Source of the DNA: Triops longicaudatus
Taxonomy: Eukaryota > Arthropoda > Branchiopoda > Notostraca > Triopsidae
Direction: 5' to 3'
Assembly: GCA_022885665.1 (NCBI GenBank)
Contig: JAGQDJ010000049.1
Location: 894,490-958,489, forward strand
Length of the DNA stretch: 64,000 nucleotides
Within the stretch, counting starts at the first letter, position 1. Each line of letters starts with the position of its first letter. Positions 11,796-23,641 of the stretch are shown piece after piece. The notes under the pieces are model-generated. The model did no database searches and was not told the DNA's origin. It saw nothing but the letters and a program-made list of their open reading frames with translations. The position numbers and the translations under genes are program-made.

Positions 11796-14700
11796 ATGGC
11801 TGACGATTCGAGTTCGTCGGGATCTTCATCGCTGGATGGAGACGAAGTGTCCAATTCGTCCAATTTGTCTCCTTTAGCAACGCCAGATTTGGTGAACCGA
11901 ACAATGGATATCGAGCTAGCTGAGCTTGTCCGAATCCTGGTAAAAATTGTAAAAGTTTGTTGCGTCCTTCGACCGGAAAATTCATAATCTCTTTAAATCA
12001 CACTTTTTTTCTCTCTCATTTGCAGTTGCGCGAAGACTCTTGGAAAGAAACGTGTTTAGGTAAGCAGCGCGTTTAGTTTGCTTGTACGGTTATATGACAC
12101 TGTCGTCTAAATTCGGTGGTTTTTGTTTTCGAGGACGCTGGGTTGTTTTCGTCACCTTGAAAGCTTAGTTACTCTTTAATTAAGGCCAATGAATTACACG
12201 CTCCCCAAGTAGATTCTAATCGAGCGTATCCAAATGAGCCCCCATATCCAGTTACCTTAGCGTGAGGTATGCGGATTTCGTCCATAGAGCTGTAGGACGT
12301 CAGATGGACCTTGGGCTATGTTGGGGCCATTTGAGTTTGCGGGAGGGTTTTGGACCACTTGGCGTATAGCCAGGGAGGGTCTTAGGAACTACCAAGACCA
12401 GCCGTACGGTGTGGGTCCTAAGCGGGCGGTTTTTCAGTATCGTGCGTTTGTTAGGTTCAGCGCCAGGCTTCCATGTTACTGTGATACAGGAAAATTGTGA
12501 TAAAAGCTTTAACCTTAGTTACGGTGATAAGACGCTTTTCATTTATTGCGTTCTACAACACAGTTGTGTAACGCGATTCCGAAAGCAGCTAAGTAAACCT
12601 TTTTGGCAAGTTTTACTTTCCAACAAAATAGTACATTCTTTTGCATAGAGCTTGTATGAGTGATCGACTCAGTCTAAGGCTTGTCTTATGAGTGTAAACG
12701 ACCTTGTCCCGACACTTGTAGCTTCTATTGTTGAAAGGTGAGTGAGTCATGGGCCAAAGTGAAAGCACCCATAAAAGACAAGGCAGCGGAAGGGGCCGAC
12801 TGCATGTACAAGTTCATGAAAAGGGAATCGCAGGCTTGTCTCGAGGACCTGCTAACAACAACAATCCCAACGTGTCTGGTGTTTCTTCACGTAAAGTTGG
12901 ACCCAGCTTGTCGGTGCCGCATTCGTCATCGAAACACAACGCAAGTCCTTCACTGTTCCGAAGGAGTCCGTCCCAAAGAGCTCAGCTCGTAGTGACACCA
13001 AAATTGGATCGAGTGCGACGAGTTACCCATACAGCCACTGTTGCGGAATGTGACGCCAATGTGGCATGGTTCACTACGGTAAACAATTGCGAAAGCGAAA
13101 ATGCTAAAGACAGCAAACCAGTTCGAGCCACTGTTCTCAATGAAGCGGTTAATCCGTACCCTGAATGGGTGCCAGAGGAAACCGGTAAACGCGAAACATC
13201 AAGTTCGGAGGAATGGCCTACGTGGGCTAAACGTCAAGGCTGGATCGACAGTGCTTCTTTTTCGGACGATTCGGCCAGTAATAACAGTAGTGGCAAGGTC
13301 TTTCGATTATCCAGCACCACTTGGCTATTTCGGCGCTCTCCAAAACGCTTTGCATTCCAGACATCTACCGGTGATCCAGAAGGAGAGCAAGAATGCGGGA
13401 GAACAAAATGTTCTTTGGCACAGAGGAAAGTCGAAGCGGAGACGCAAACCGATGGAGATGTCCGATTACCTCACGTTCCAATAGCCGTTTCGGATGTAGC
13501 TCCTGCTGTACAGATAGTACCTGAGAGTCCGCGGATAGGTCACAGATCAGGTCGTAGTAGCGGTTACGCTTCAGCATCAGGGTCACCTCTGACTGGGCGG
13601 GTTAGCGTACGAACTGCCCCTTTACCTGACCCCGCCCACTTGGAAAAGTTTTTTTCTGAGACCTGGCAATCTTTTCATCCCTTTTCAGCCGCAGAAGGTA
13701 TTCACGTTTCTCGTTTTCTTCTATTTGGTATGGGCCGGTGGCACGGGGATTTTCTGTTTGTTAGTAGAGCCAGGGAAGTTTTCCGTCTTTACCGAGAACG
13801 CTTTGTAGAATCAGTGACAATAAATTTCGGATGTTTGACCATGCTTTTCCCGCGCTCGTAAAACCGAAACTTTCCTGGCTCTCAGATACCCAGCTTTATG
13901 ACAGGACTATTAAAACCGAACGTGACGAAAACAAAAATAGGTTAAATTTGTATGCGCTTTTCAAAGTAAAAACATTCTTTGCTTATTAATTCTTTTGTAG
14001 TGCCAGAAAGGAAATATTCGTCCTTGTCCGTAAAGGTGCGTGATGGGAACGAGGAAGAGTCGCTGGCGCCTTTTTCAGAATGCAGACAAGAAAATGAGGA
14101 CAATTCAGTTTCTACGAACGACAGAACTTTGCGGGTGGAAAAAACTCAAGGGGCTCAAGTGGACGACGAAAGTCCAGAATCGTTTGGAAAGACAGCAATA
14201 ACGAATAATGAGCAGGACGAACCAGCAGAAGAAACGTCAGCAGAAGAACGCATACTGGAGCTTTATAATCGATTGCATCCAGAAGCTGAATTAGAGATGG
14301 TAAGATTTTCCTAATGGGGTTTTCCCTGTCATTCTGCTCTGCAAAGGGAGCTTTTGATGGATGGAGGCGGTACTTAGTCAGTCGCCGGAAAACGGAAACA
14401 GGGGGGGGACCAAGATTAGAAACATGATTTCTTGCCCATGCGGTTTATTTTCTCAGCCAAACGCTTCTTCAGTGCGAAGGGATATTGATGTAGTCGTTTA
14501 ACTGTCGTGTACTTCGGCATAATGGTAGTGATTTGGTTCTTATTGTAGACAGCTCTTGAATTGAAATGGTCGTAATAAACTTTCATGTTACATTTCTAGT
14601 CACAAGGTGGAAGTTCGTTCCACGGTTTTGTGCGAATTCAGATGAATTTGGTGAGACCTATTAGTGTTGCTGCCGGGGCGCGCCCACCTTCACTCTATGA

Positions 14701-15417
14701 TTTGTTGGGTTCGACTGGATTGACTTTAGATCCGAATGTCCCGCGTGTCTCGTTCTTCTTACCACGCGACACAGTTCGCTCCATCCACGTCTCTAGGTAA
14801 CAAGTATTCTTTAAGGTTGATTACCTCGTTTCGTCACTCAACGGCACGAATCTAATTTACTTAACGGTATTAACACTTGTGGGTGTAGTGAGACAACCAG
14901 TCGGGAACTAATAGCTGCTTTGCTTCGCAAATTCCTTGTGGTCGACGATCCTCGTAAGTTTGCGTTGTATGAAAAATGTTGGGAAGTTGGCCAAACAACC
15001 AAAGGTGAGCCAATAGCATATTTTTGAATTCCGGGGCTTGACAGAAAGTTTCTAATTTTGAACATAGCACATCTACGACGTTTGGCGGATGACGAAAAAC
15101 CACTGCGTTTGTGTTTGATGTGGAGTACTAACCAACAAGCCGGCTCTCAACAGTCCCAGCGTTTCTTGGTCTTGCAAGAAAATGAAATAGGCGACATTCC
15201 CGTGAGTAGCTTTTAATATTTTTCCGGTTACGAATAGAAAAACTGACTAATGGTTGTAATTTAGTGGGAACACTTCGAATTACCCGAATTAAATAATTTC
15301 TTACGGATGTTGGACAGAGAAGAAGAAATGTATAAGATGCAACTGCGTGAGAAGTACCGGTTCATAGCGTACCGCCTGCAAGAGCTGATGCAAAGTAAAC
15401 GTCCAGCGGGCTCGTGA
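11796..15417 (+). CDS. Ras-association domain family protein (RASSF1/5 type, RA + SARAH)
   Basis: Preferred exons: 11796-11939, 12026-12059, 12722-12737 (16 nt), 12778-13697, 14001-14299, 14600-14796, 14889-15004, 15068-15201, 15265-15417. This is in phase throughout and gives 670 residues. Exons 5-9 are secure; the first three are less so. RASSF1/5 proteins bind Ras/Rap-GTP through the RA domain and Hippo/MST kinases through SARAH. The RA region opens FHGFVRIQMNLVRPISVAAG and runs through SFFLPRDTVRSIHVS, LRKFLVVDDPRKFALYE and RRLADDEKPLRLCL to about residue 615. SARAH follows (LPELNNFLRMLDREEEEMYK to LQELMQSKRPAGS). The 470-residue N-terminus is Ser-rich and probably disordered, much longer than in vertebrates, and no C1 zinc finger (CxxC/H pattern) was seen. 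An alternative start at ATG 12749 would begin MGQSESTHKR. It is convergent with the WD40 gene. Confidence 0.88.
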
Positions 15418-15650
15418 ATTGGCCCCAGTGTTAATCTTTTGTCAAGCACGGCTCAGGGAAAGCGTCTTGTCTTTGCTCTTTGGGGTTCTTTTTTCTGCAG
15501 TTCAAGTTCGGTTAAGGAATTCAGCAGAATGTTGATTCTAGTCTTGTACATTGTACTTAAAAAGAAGGCATGTATTTTGCTGCCTTTGCACGTCGTTTTA
15601 CAGGGAGTATATAAATAACACGATGAAATGAATATGGTAAATTCGATTCA

Positions 15651-15656
15651 AATAAA
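15651..15656 (+). promoter_or_regulatory. Putative polyadenylation signal of the RASSF gene
   Basis: A canonical AATAAA lies 234 bp after the RASSF stop codon and 55 bp before the stop of the convergent WD40 gene, so the two 3' UTRs probably lie close or overlap. Confidence 0.5.
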
Positions 15657-15710
15657 AACTTACGAAAACGTTACAGATTATAAGGTCGACAAGTTCGCCA
15701 AGGTTGAGGT

Positions 15711-17043
15711 TTAGACTCGCAAGATCTCCAAGCATCGATTGTAACAAATAGCAATCCAGTCAGGTTGAGTGGCACCCCACTGAATTTGGTTTATTTCGCC
15801 TTCAGCTGCTGTGTACGCAAGGATGGGGTCCTCGATGGCACGTGGCATTTGCTGAATATCCCAGATCAGCGCTTGATGGTCGTCACCTGTGAACAGAATG
15901 ATAATTCGCATTATTTTCAAACAATAACACGCACGGTACGTTATTAAGTATATTTCTTACCGGCTGTACAAATATGGCACGAAGAATGCGGCGCCCATGC
16001 AATTCCATTGACGCAAGCACGATGGTTGTTTAGTCTTGCTACAGGAGTACACGGTACCCGGACGTCCAAAATAACGACCTCACACGCGTCCATCGCTACT
16101 GTGGCTAAATAATTAGGATCTTGCTTGTTCCACGCGAGACGAAGCAGAGGCGTGTGTTGAGGATCTTCATAAATAATGGTTGAATGCTCCAAATGCCGTA
16201 AATCAAACATGCGCACCGATCCATCGGCACCTAATTTTTTTGGGCAAAAATTAAGCATGTTTCTTACTGAAAAACCTGTTCGTCATACCAACTGAAGCAA
16301 ACATATCCCTTCCGCCACCAGCCCGGCTGAAGGCAATGTCATAAACCTCTTTATCGTGTGCAATAAGTTGGGTTTTGACGTGTCCGGATACAGCCGACGT
16401 ACGACCGAGTGCTTGCCCAGTTTCCAGGCCCCAAATGGTGCATGTCGTGTCAATGCTTGAGGTGCCAATCAGGTTGGGATCTATCTCGTTCCAATCGAAT
16501 GACGTCAAGGGTGCGCAGAAATCAGAGTTTTTATTCTAGAATCAAGAAAGACACCTTACTATGGAAATTTCAAATCCAACATGAAAAGGCTTTTACATTA
16601 TTTAGGAGACATTCTAATCTTGTGTCAGGTTCCCCCGCCCTCCAGATTCTTAAATAGTCACCACTTGTGGCTAACAAGTCAGGATATGCTCCTTTCTACG
16701 AAAGACAAATCCTTAATAAATATTCAGGATTACATATTGCTCAAATTACTGTATCGGGGATCCACATAATTTTAGTGGTAGGATATGGATGGTCAAAAGT
16801 ACTCCGTGCGCAGAATTCCGAGTTTTCTTCATCAAGGGCTACAATTTGAACCTTGTTGTTATATTCTTCAACGAAGCTGCCCAATGCAAGCCTACAAGAC
16901 AAACAAAATAGTTTCCCTTTCACTGGGAATATTAGAGGTAAAACAAACCTAAACCGCTTGTCCGGGCGTAAGGACCAATTCATACTGTAAACAGTCCATG
17001 GCGCTTCGTATTTGTAAATCTCCTTCCTTTTCGTTGCAGACAT
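15711..17043 (-). CDS. DCAF7: DDB1- and CUL4-associated factor 7 (WDR68/HAN11), WD40 protein
   Basis: Exons on the minus strand: 17043-16949, 16891-16750, 16695-16597, 16535-16289, 16230-15961, 15886-15711. All are in phase with GT-AG introns of 54-74 nt and give 342 residues, the same length as the human protein. DCAF7 is a WD40 scaffold that binds DYRK1A/HIPK2 kinases and CUL4-DDB1. Nearly the whole sequence is recognisable: KRKEIYKYEAPWTVYSMNW at the N-terminus, LALGSFVEEYNNKVQIV, FDHPYPTTKIMWIPDT, TSSIDTTCTIWGLETGQ, HDKEVYDIAFSRAGGGRDM, SVRMFDLRHLEHSTIIYEDP, RLNNHRACVNGIAWAPHSS and DDHQALIWDIQQMPRAIEDP, ending LEILRV. The variant GDDHQ and the segment YTAAEGEINQIQWG resemble arthropod versions from memory. 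It converges on the RASSF gene (stops 293 bp apart). Its start is about 1.1 kb below the phosphatase stop on the same strand. Confidence 0.97.
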
Positions 17044-18159
17044 CGTAAACTAAATTTCACACACTCCACAAAACCATTAGCTTTTTATTCTACCGCGTCA
17101 TAACAACACGATATCAACTGATGGCCAGCGAATGAAAGTAACACGGCAAGGCGGGGCAAAAATATGATATATTTGAAACCGGTAGGTGGCACTTGTGCTA
17201 CCGTACAGCTATTTTTTTTAACAATCTCAGAAGAAAAAAAATCGAAAACAAAAAATGTAATAACAAGTGTTTGTTCTCTTTTGAGCATAATTTTAAGAAA
17301 TTTATCCCAAGATTTCGAAAGTTTAGTGTTTAAAATGAGTATCCACACGAATGCGATGTAGACTGTTATTATTGAAATTATTGTTGACTTTAAACACGTC
17401 TCCAGTATTTTCTGATTTTACCTATGAAGCAGTACCTTTTAATAGCGTACCCAAGGAAAGGCTTAGCAATTAAACTGGGGATAGTGGTCATTTAGACAGG
17501 CTACATGCAGTGAAAGACAAGGAACTGATGAGTGGACGATGTACTCAATCTACAGATTATTCGACAGACCTTGTGTAGGGATCTAACCGACTATATTGTA
17601 GGGATTTTTGGACTAACCAGTTTCTCAGTAATTCGGTGTGCGACACATTCGTTTACTTGACGGATAAGAGTGAGTCTACCGCATTCCAAAAATACCTTTA
17701 TTCATACCTTCCTTTTTGAATATTGACCAGCAGAGGGTTAATTCCAGTAAAATTAATGTGTAGCACAATATATCTGAGAACCAACTTATCCAAAATGGAA
17801 AATCGGGTGAAAATAATTCAGTTTTCAATTGTTCTCTGGTTCGTTAGCTATCGCATACATAGCAGTAAATAATACTCGAGAGCTTACCAAAAGTCTTATG
17901 ATGTATACACTAAAATATAATACAATACATGCTCAGTGAAGGCAATACTTTTCATACCGTGTCATGGTTTGGTCTTGATATCATTTTGGTCCTTAACAGT
18001 CAAGCATGTACACAAACAAGTAACAATTCGTACGAAAATACAAACGTCAAAGGACGGAATGTCACCAAGAATCACAGAATAAATATGTTAAATTTTAAGT
18101 ACTAGACAAGTAAAGTGTTTAAGGCTCCATATTAACCGTGAAGTCTTCGTGGCAGGACT

Positions 18160-21100
18160 TTACAACGAATCCAATGCTGCGCTATTCAAGCGAGTAGCGT
18201 AGTAATGGACAGCCTGTGAATAATTTTAGATTTTCAGAAATTTGCAAGTATAAATTAATAAATAAATACTGCGTACTCAAAATTATCACGAGCTATTTTA
18301 CCTTATAAATGTAATGGTACTGTTCTTTGGTTTGAACGCAACCTCCTCTCTCTTGTCGGATTCTGGCAACTATTCTAGGAACGTCTACACACTTCTGTTC
18401 GTCCAAGTGTCGCAAAGCGATGTCAATAGCAATCAACGTGCCCGTTCTCCCAGTACCCGGACTAATTGCAACCGACATTAAGAAATGCTTTCATCGAACG
18501 GAAACTAAAAGCATACCTGCAGTGAACAACAGCTGGCCCTTGGTGATTATGCAAAAGCGTTCGAGCTTCCATAAGCATGTTAACAATGTCACGTGGATCT
18601 TCAGGCACACCTTGGGAGGGCCAACCAGTGTACCAGTAATGCGTGACTTCTCTAGCCAAGTTTTCTTCCAGATTCTGCCCAATACAAAACATAAAAAGTT
18701 AAAATCTTCAAACCTTTAAACTAAGCCACAATTTACTACAGTAAAATCTTGCTACAACGTACACACGGGGGACGGATACTTTATTAGTTAAATCCGATTG
18801 TACGTAATAGCCAATATTAAGAACAATGCTTTTAATTTCACCGAGATAAATGGACTTGTACACAACAGCTAATTGTTCGTTATAACCGGTGTACGTTATA
18901 GATAATGTACTGTACTAATTTCATATAATTTATTTTGGCAGCTTAATAATTAATTATATTTACCTTTAACTGAAGAAAAGAGATTACGTAATTCTCCTTC
19001 AAATCCCGCTTTTTAAGTGTAACTTGGAAATCACCAAACAATCTATGGCAATCCAGTACTTCCGAAGGTGGCAAATATTCTGCACAACGCGCCTGAAATG
19101 ATAACCATTTCTTATTGACTGAGAACAGAAACCCGTTACAAAAGCTATTACCACTCCGTTTTCAAACAAATCAGTCAACTGGAAAACCAGTTTGGTTCGA
19201 GTTTCCCAAGCCATTCGCCAAAATTCAGCTACTGTGTTATCCATAGGTCCTTGGCAGGCAATATAAAACTTTTCTTCCTCCTTAGGCCCCTATAGTGAAA
19301 TACAATCCTTGGTTAGCTACTCTTATGCCGACGTCGAGCTTCTGTCGTCTACCTTGATGTAATTTGCGTTAATATAATCCGATGTGGGATCCTCCCCAAT
19401 TTGGGTTAAAATCACTCGTGTTTCCGGAACGGGAATAACATTTGCATATCGGTTTTTTGTTTCCGCTCCCTGTGGCAGTTCATCCAACCTGGGACCGGGA
19501 TTGGGAATGTTAGAGAATTCCGCATCGATAGAAGGCTCTTTCTCTAAAAACAATGCCAGCTGCGCTCCCGTTAACGAATTACTCGGCCCGGTCTAAAATC
19601 AAAATATTACAACCCAATTGCAACAACTAGATACCATCTATTCCTTACATTATCGTCAAAAGCGAAGTTCAGAAACGAACGTTTTGACGCGCGTAGCTTT
19701 CTTTTGCTTCCCCTACGGAATGATTGCGTAGGACTCACATTGTCCATGGTAAACATATCTAATCTGCTCGGATTACACCGTCTGGCGTATGCTGCACTCC
19801 GAACTTGGCGTTTCCTCAAGAAAATCTAAAAAAAATCGTAGACAATTATGGACAACTGATAGCTAAAATCTAATGAGTTAGTAATAAAATAAATATGTTT
19901 ATCTTAGCCGACAAGTTATCTACTTTTTTTTGTGAACATATGTATAAGAATGAAATAAGGAAGTCATTAAGATGGTGAAGATCAGAAAAATAAAACACGA
20001 ACTTTAACTCGTTACTTCGTGCAGTTTTTAAAAATTAAATATTGTACCATCATTATGCCTAGGAGGACCGAAAGTAAAGCTATAGTTGAAATGACGATGG
20101 CTGCAATAATCCCAGGCTCAAGTCCCGCTCGGTAAGCTTCCGTGGGTAAAGGACTGTAGTACTCCGTAACTGGCGTCGTTGGCTCTTCATCTTTGATAAC
20201 ATGCAACGGCGCTTTAGTCTTGTTAACCGTATTCACGCTTACTCCCGTAGTCGAACTAACAGGAATTACAAATGGTGTGGTAAACGCTCTCCCAGTGGTC
20301 GTTTTCGTTTTCGACATTTGGGTCGTAGTTGTAGGTGTCGTCGGACGTGTTTCTGCCGTTGTCCTGGCCGTATTTTCTACGACTGACTCATTCACAACGA
20401 CGCTTGCCGTGGTGAACGAAGGCAGCTCTGTTTTCAGCTCCGGAATCACGTTAATTTCGCTGTCGACCGAAGCCAGCGACTGATCGACATTTCCGCCCAA
20501 TTCCGTCCCAAGTTCGGGCCCAGGGGAAGTCGGTGGTGTTGTTGAACGCTGCACTGGCGTAAGGATTGGCACGGGGATATCGGATCCTTGTTCACCATCT
20601 TCAATGAAATTGGGTAAGGTGACAGGAAGCCAAGTGGTCCCCACATTCTCTTCCGATTCTTCTCCAATTTCCCAAACCGGGGCTACGGTTACCGTCAAAT
20701 CCAGCTCATTATCTGCGGTATTGGTGTCTGATGTCGGAATTAACTCTGGTTTGGAGCCGCTCTCGAGTGCCGGGGCCACAAATGTAGTGAATCCATCCAG
20801 GTCTCCATTACCGTATTCTTCAACGGATTCTGTCGTTACTCGGCTAGTTACAGAATGGAGTGCATTCGTATTAGATTCAAGCGATTTTAATGTCGTCGTT
20901 GTAACGGATGACACGGTCGTTTCAACCGTTCCAGACAAGTTTCTAGCAGCATTCTCCACGCTAGCGTTCCCAACAATTGGTTTCAGGTTGACATTTTCCA
21001 AAAGCGGTCCAGCTACGGTACCGAAAACCGCTTCTTGCGCTATGCCCGGTGTCGTGCTTTTGATTACCGATGTCGTAATTGGTTCTGGCGTCGTATTCAA

Positions 21101-21959
21101 CACGGGAATCGTAGTACTTTGGAACGTCGACAATGACACTAGTTTGGGAGTCGTACTCGACGCAGGTGTTGTACTCGGAATCGCTGGCGTGGTGATTGGT
21201 ATCGGCGTCGTAGTTGAGATTATACGAGTAGTCTGTGTTGTAGTTTGCGTACGTTCAGCAACTAGCGAAGAAGTTCCCTGGATTCTGGTCCTGCTAGGCG
21301 CGATTCTCACAGGAACAGTCACAGTAGGCACGGAAGTCGGCCTTCGTGTCTGGCTTGGTCGTACTCTTGTTAGCGAAGAGGACGCAGTGGGAAACGCGAT
21401 AGCGTTGCTCACTCCCGAACTTGCCGTTGGAGTTTGGGTCGGCCAGGATATCGGGGTCCAATCATTATTAACGCTTTGGACTGATTCTATGATTCCCGGC
21501 AAAGTTACTGATAAAGAGGGCTCGAGGGTGGAGAAAGCTACAATGTTGTTGGTTTGTAGGTTAAGGCCAAGCGGGAGCCCGGAGAAAGGGTCATGAGGGT
21601 GACGAGAGGGTCTTCTCTCCCTTTCTGAAAATGCGGCATCCGTTTTGCGGAAGGGAAGCAAGGGAGGAGTAACTTGAAAGTCACTCGTGATCTCGAAGTC
21701 GGGTCCATCGCCCGGCAAATGCGTCAAGATCCTGGGCCGAGCTTCAGTTGCATTAAACGGCGTGACTGTGGGTCTCGAACTCGCATCGGCAATTCCTGAC
21801 AAGTTCGCTGTCTCTCCTTGCGACACGGCCACGATAACTAAAGAAAGAGAAAGTGCAATAATTTGGATAGTAACGGTGCAAAACACATGAACAATGGTAT
21901 TAACGTGGTAAGCCAGTGAAAATCGTACCTGTTAGAACGAAAACGATGACGAAATTCAT
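18160..21959 (-). CDS. Single-domain receptor-type protein tyrosine phosphatase with mucin-like ectodomain
   Basis: Exons on the minus strand: 21959-21929, 21837-20048, 19825-19649, 19592-19353, 19289-19152, 19092-18964, 18674-18517, 18461-18302, 18213-18160. All are in phase, giving 958 residues. A signal peptide (MNFVIVFVLTVIVAVSQG) is split across exons 1-2. The ectodomain is almost all Ser/Thr/Pro with no fibronectin or Ig fold, so probably O-glycosylated. One transmembrane helix (EPGIIAAIVISTIALLSVLL) runs into basic IFLRKRQVR. The phosphatase domain spans about 690-945: pTyr loop KNRYANV, INANYIK, GPMDNTVAEFWRM, WYTGWPSQGVP, P-loop VVHCSPGTGRTGT (Cys 887, Arg 893) and Q-loop VQTKEQYHYIY. 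The general-acid Asp of the WPD loop is Ser 855, so catalysis may be weak. From memory the domain resembles an uncharacterised Drosophila receptor phosphatase (CG42327). A transposon remnant sits in intron 6. Confidence 0.9.
18739..18912. mobile_element. Tigger/pogo-like non-autonomous DNA element (MITE)
   Basis: This 174-bp element lies in intron 6 of the phosphatase gene. It begins CAGTAAAATCTTGCTACAAC and ends TATAGATAATGTACTG, whose reverse complement starts CAGTACATTATCTATAACG, so about 25-bp imperfect terminal inverted repeats are present. Both ends are flanked by TA (18737-18738 and 18913-18914), the Tc1/mariner-superfamily target duplication. The inner phrases CGTTATAACCGGTGTACGTT are typical of Tigger ends. 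It carries no ORF. Confidence 0.75.
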
Positions 21960-23641
21960 GACTGCGACACAGCGTCAACTTTCCTGGTGGAAAAGAGGGA
22001 CAAAGAAATTTTAATAAATTAGTAATTGTTCACTTCCCTGACCAAATTATGGGTTAAGGTATGGACCAGCAGGACAACTGGTTATTAGAAAGAAAGACGG
22101 AAGAGGGAACTCCTTTGCACACCTTGACGTTTTTCAAGGTAAACCGCAACTATTAAGTGGACGAGAACGGTTTAAAAAGCGCCTTACTCATGTGAACTAA
22201 CGGTTTCGCTTCACTGGCAATGGAATGTTAGCACGACACGAAAATTTTGACGTGTTAACTATACTAAATATGACGAAAATATAAGTTGGGCAGGTTATTT
22301 TTATTTTGCAGTAAGAATGTGTGAAGTTTTGAAGGCACTCAGGCACACTGTAATCTACGAACTGGACAGTCCAGAACTGATATGACAATAAGGAAAGGGC
22401 TATCGGTTTTCCTCACCTGTAGCTTTTCTCTAGAATGTTTTACATGGGGGGGGGGGGGGTGTTACTCCCCTCTCGATAGCATGTTTTCCTTGCAGTTTTA
22501 TTAGATTGGAGATTAATAATTTGGGGTAGCGTGACACCACGGGTCATTTACCGCCAGAACCTACAATGGAATTCTGATTTTGTAAGCGGAATCTTTCCTT
22601 TCCGTCATGTCACGTAAAAAAAGAACGAAAACAGGTATGGCACGCAAAAGAAGGAACCCAACTGGGATTGGGGAGGGTTAACTTCCTCGTAACCTCATTT
22701 CAATGGCTTTTAAAAGGGGAACATGTGTTACATATAAAAAGTAATGACGCTATGGGAGGTGTTGAACTGGATAAAAGTTTAAAAAATATCGTTTCATCAT
22801 AAGGTCCCAATAAAAAGTAGGTTACTCCGTGGTTTCTTCCTTGCTACATGTCACACGAGGCATGACACGAAAGCCCTTTTTACGACAGAGAAGGGATGAC
22901 TCAGCTTGGGTATAAATGTTTCGAGGTAGGAATTAGGAGAAATAAATCGTAGGAATCCACTAATAACTTGACCTATTCTGTGAGTATGCAGCGAACTGTA
23001 AGCTGAGAAAAAGACGCCCCCATTCTACCAGGAATGTTTTTCTTCCAGGGCAATAGGTTGGAATGCAAACATGGTATTAATAAATACACTTACGTGAGGG
23101 AAAAAAAACAAAAATTACACAAGCATACCTGTCACTTCAAACTATATCACACGTAGTCGCTCATAATTAATCCAAAAGGGAAAAAACACTGGTAAAGAAA
23201 ATAGGATTCAAGCAGACAAACAAACAAATCCGTACGCAGAGAAATGTCAAAACGGACTGAAATCCAGCATCGATTACCTGTGTATCGCAAGCAAGTGAAA
23301 ATATTTCCCTTAGCTGAACGATTACATATATCGATTTCTACTACACGCGGGAAGTGCAATTTATGAAAGTGTGGCACTTAATTTAGGTAGTTTAACAGGA
23401 AAAAGTGGCGAATTAAAAAAAGCTGACACTAAAAATATTTTTTATATTCGTATGTTAAACATACTTTTGAAGTTATGCTGTATTATACGATACAGAAAAA
23501 TTTTCACATGGTTTCATATTTTTAATGCAAGGATACGCCATATTCAATATGGCGGCAAACCGTAAACGGTAAACAAAAAGCCACGTGACACAAAGAATTG
23601 AGCATCTATCATAAGTTTTAATACACGTAACAAAATTTAAG
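21960..23641. promoter_or_regulatory. Divergent intergenic region between the phosphatase and DNAJC2 genes
   Basis: This 1.7-kb stretch separates two divergent start codons. No coding block was recognised. It holds a poly-G run near 22446-22459 and, within 110 bp of the DNAJC2 start, a cluster of dyad motifs (23536-23587) described separately. Confidence 0.5.
23536..23587 (+). promoter_or_regulatory. Putative DNAJC2 proximal promoter motifs
   Basis: A perfect 9-1-9 palindrome, CGCCATATTCAATATGGCG (23536-23554), overlaps a YY1-like ATGGCGGC. It is followed by a second dyad, ACCGTAAACGGT, and a CACGTG E-box (23582-23587, context GCCACGTGACA) ending 54 bp before the ATG. The motifs are seen directly; function is inferred from position only. 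Confidence 0.35.

Noticed and set aside
20604..21596. 330-codon open frame on the plus strand
   Set aside because: It is the antisense shadow of the Ser/Thr-rich phosphatase exon; its Val-rich composition follows from the complement of Thr codons.
21838..21890. Phosphatase start at GTG/ATG near 21886
   Set aside because: The stretch ends in a strong acceptor (TTTCTTTAG), and an upstream exon with ATG 21959 gives a better signal peptide in phase.
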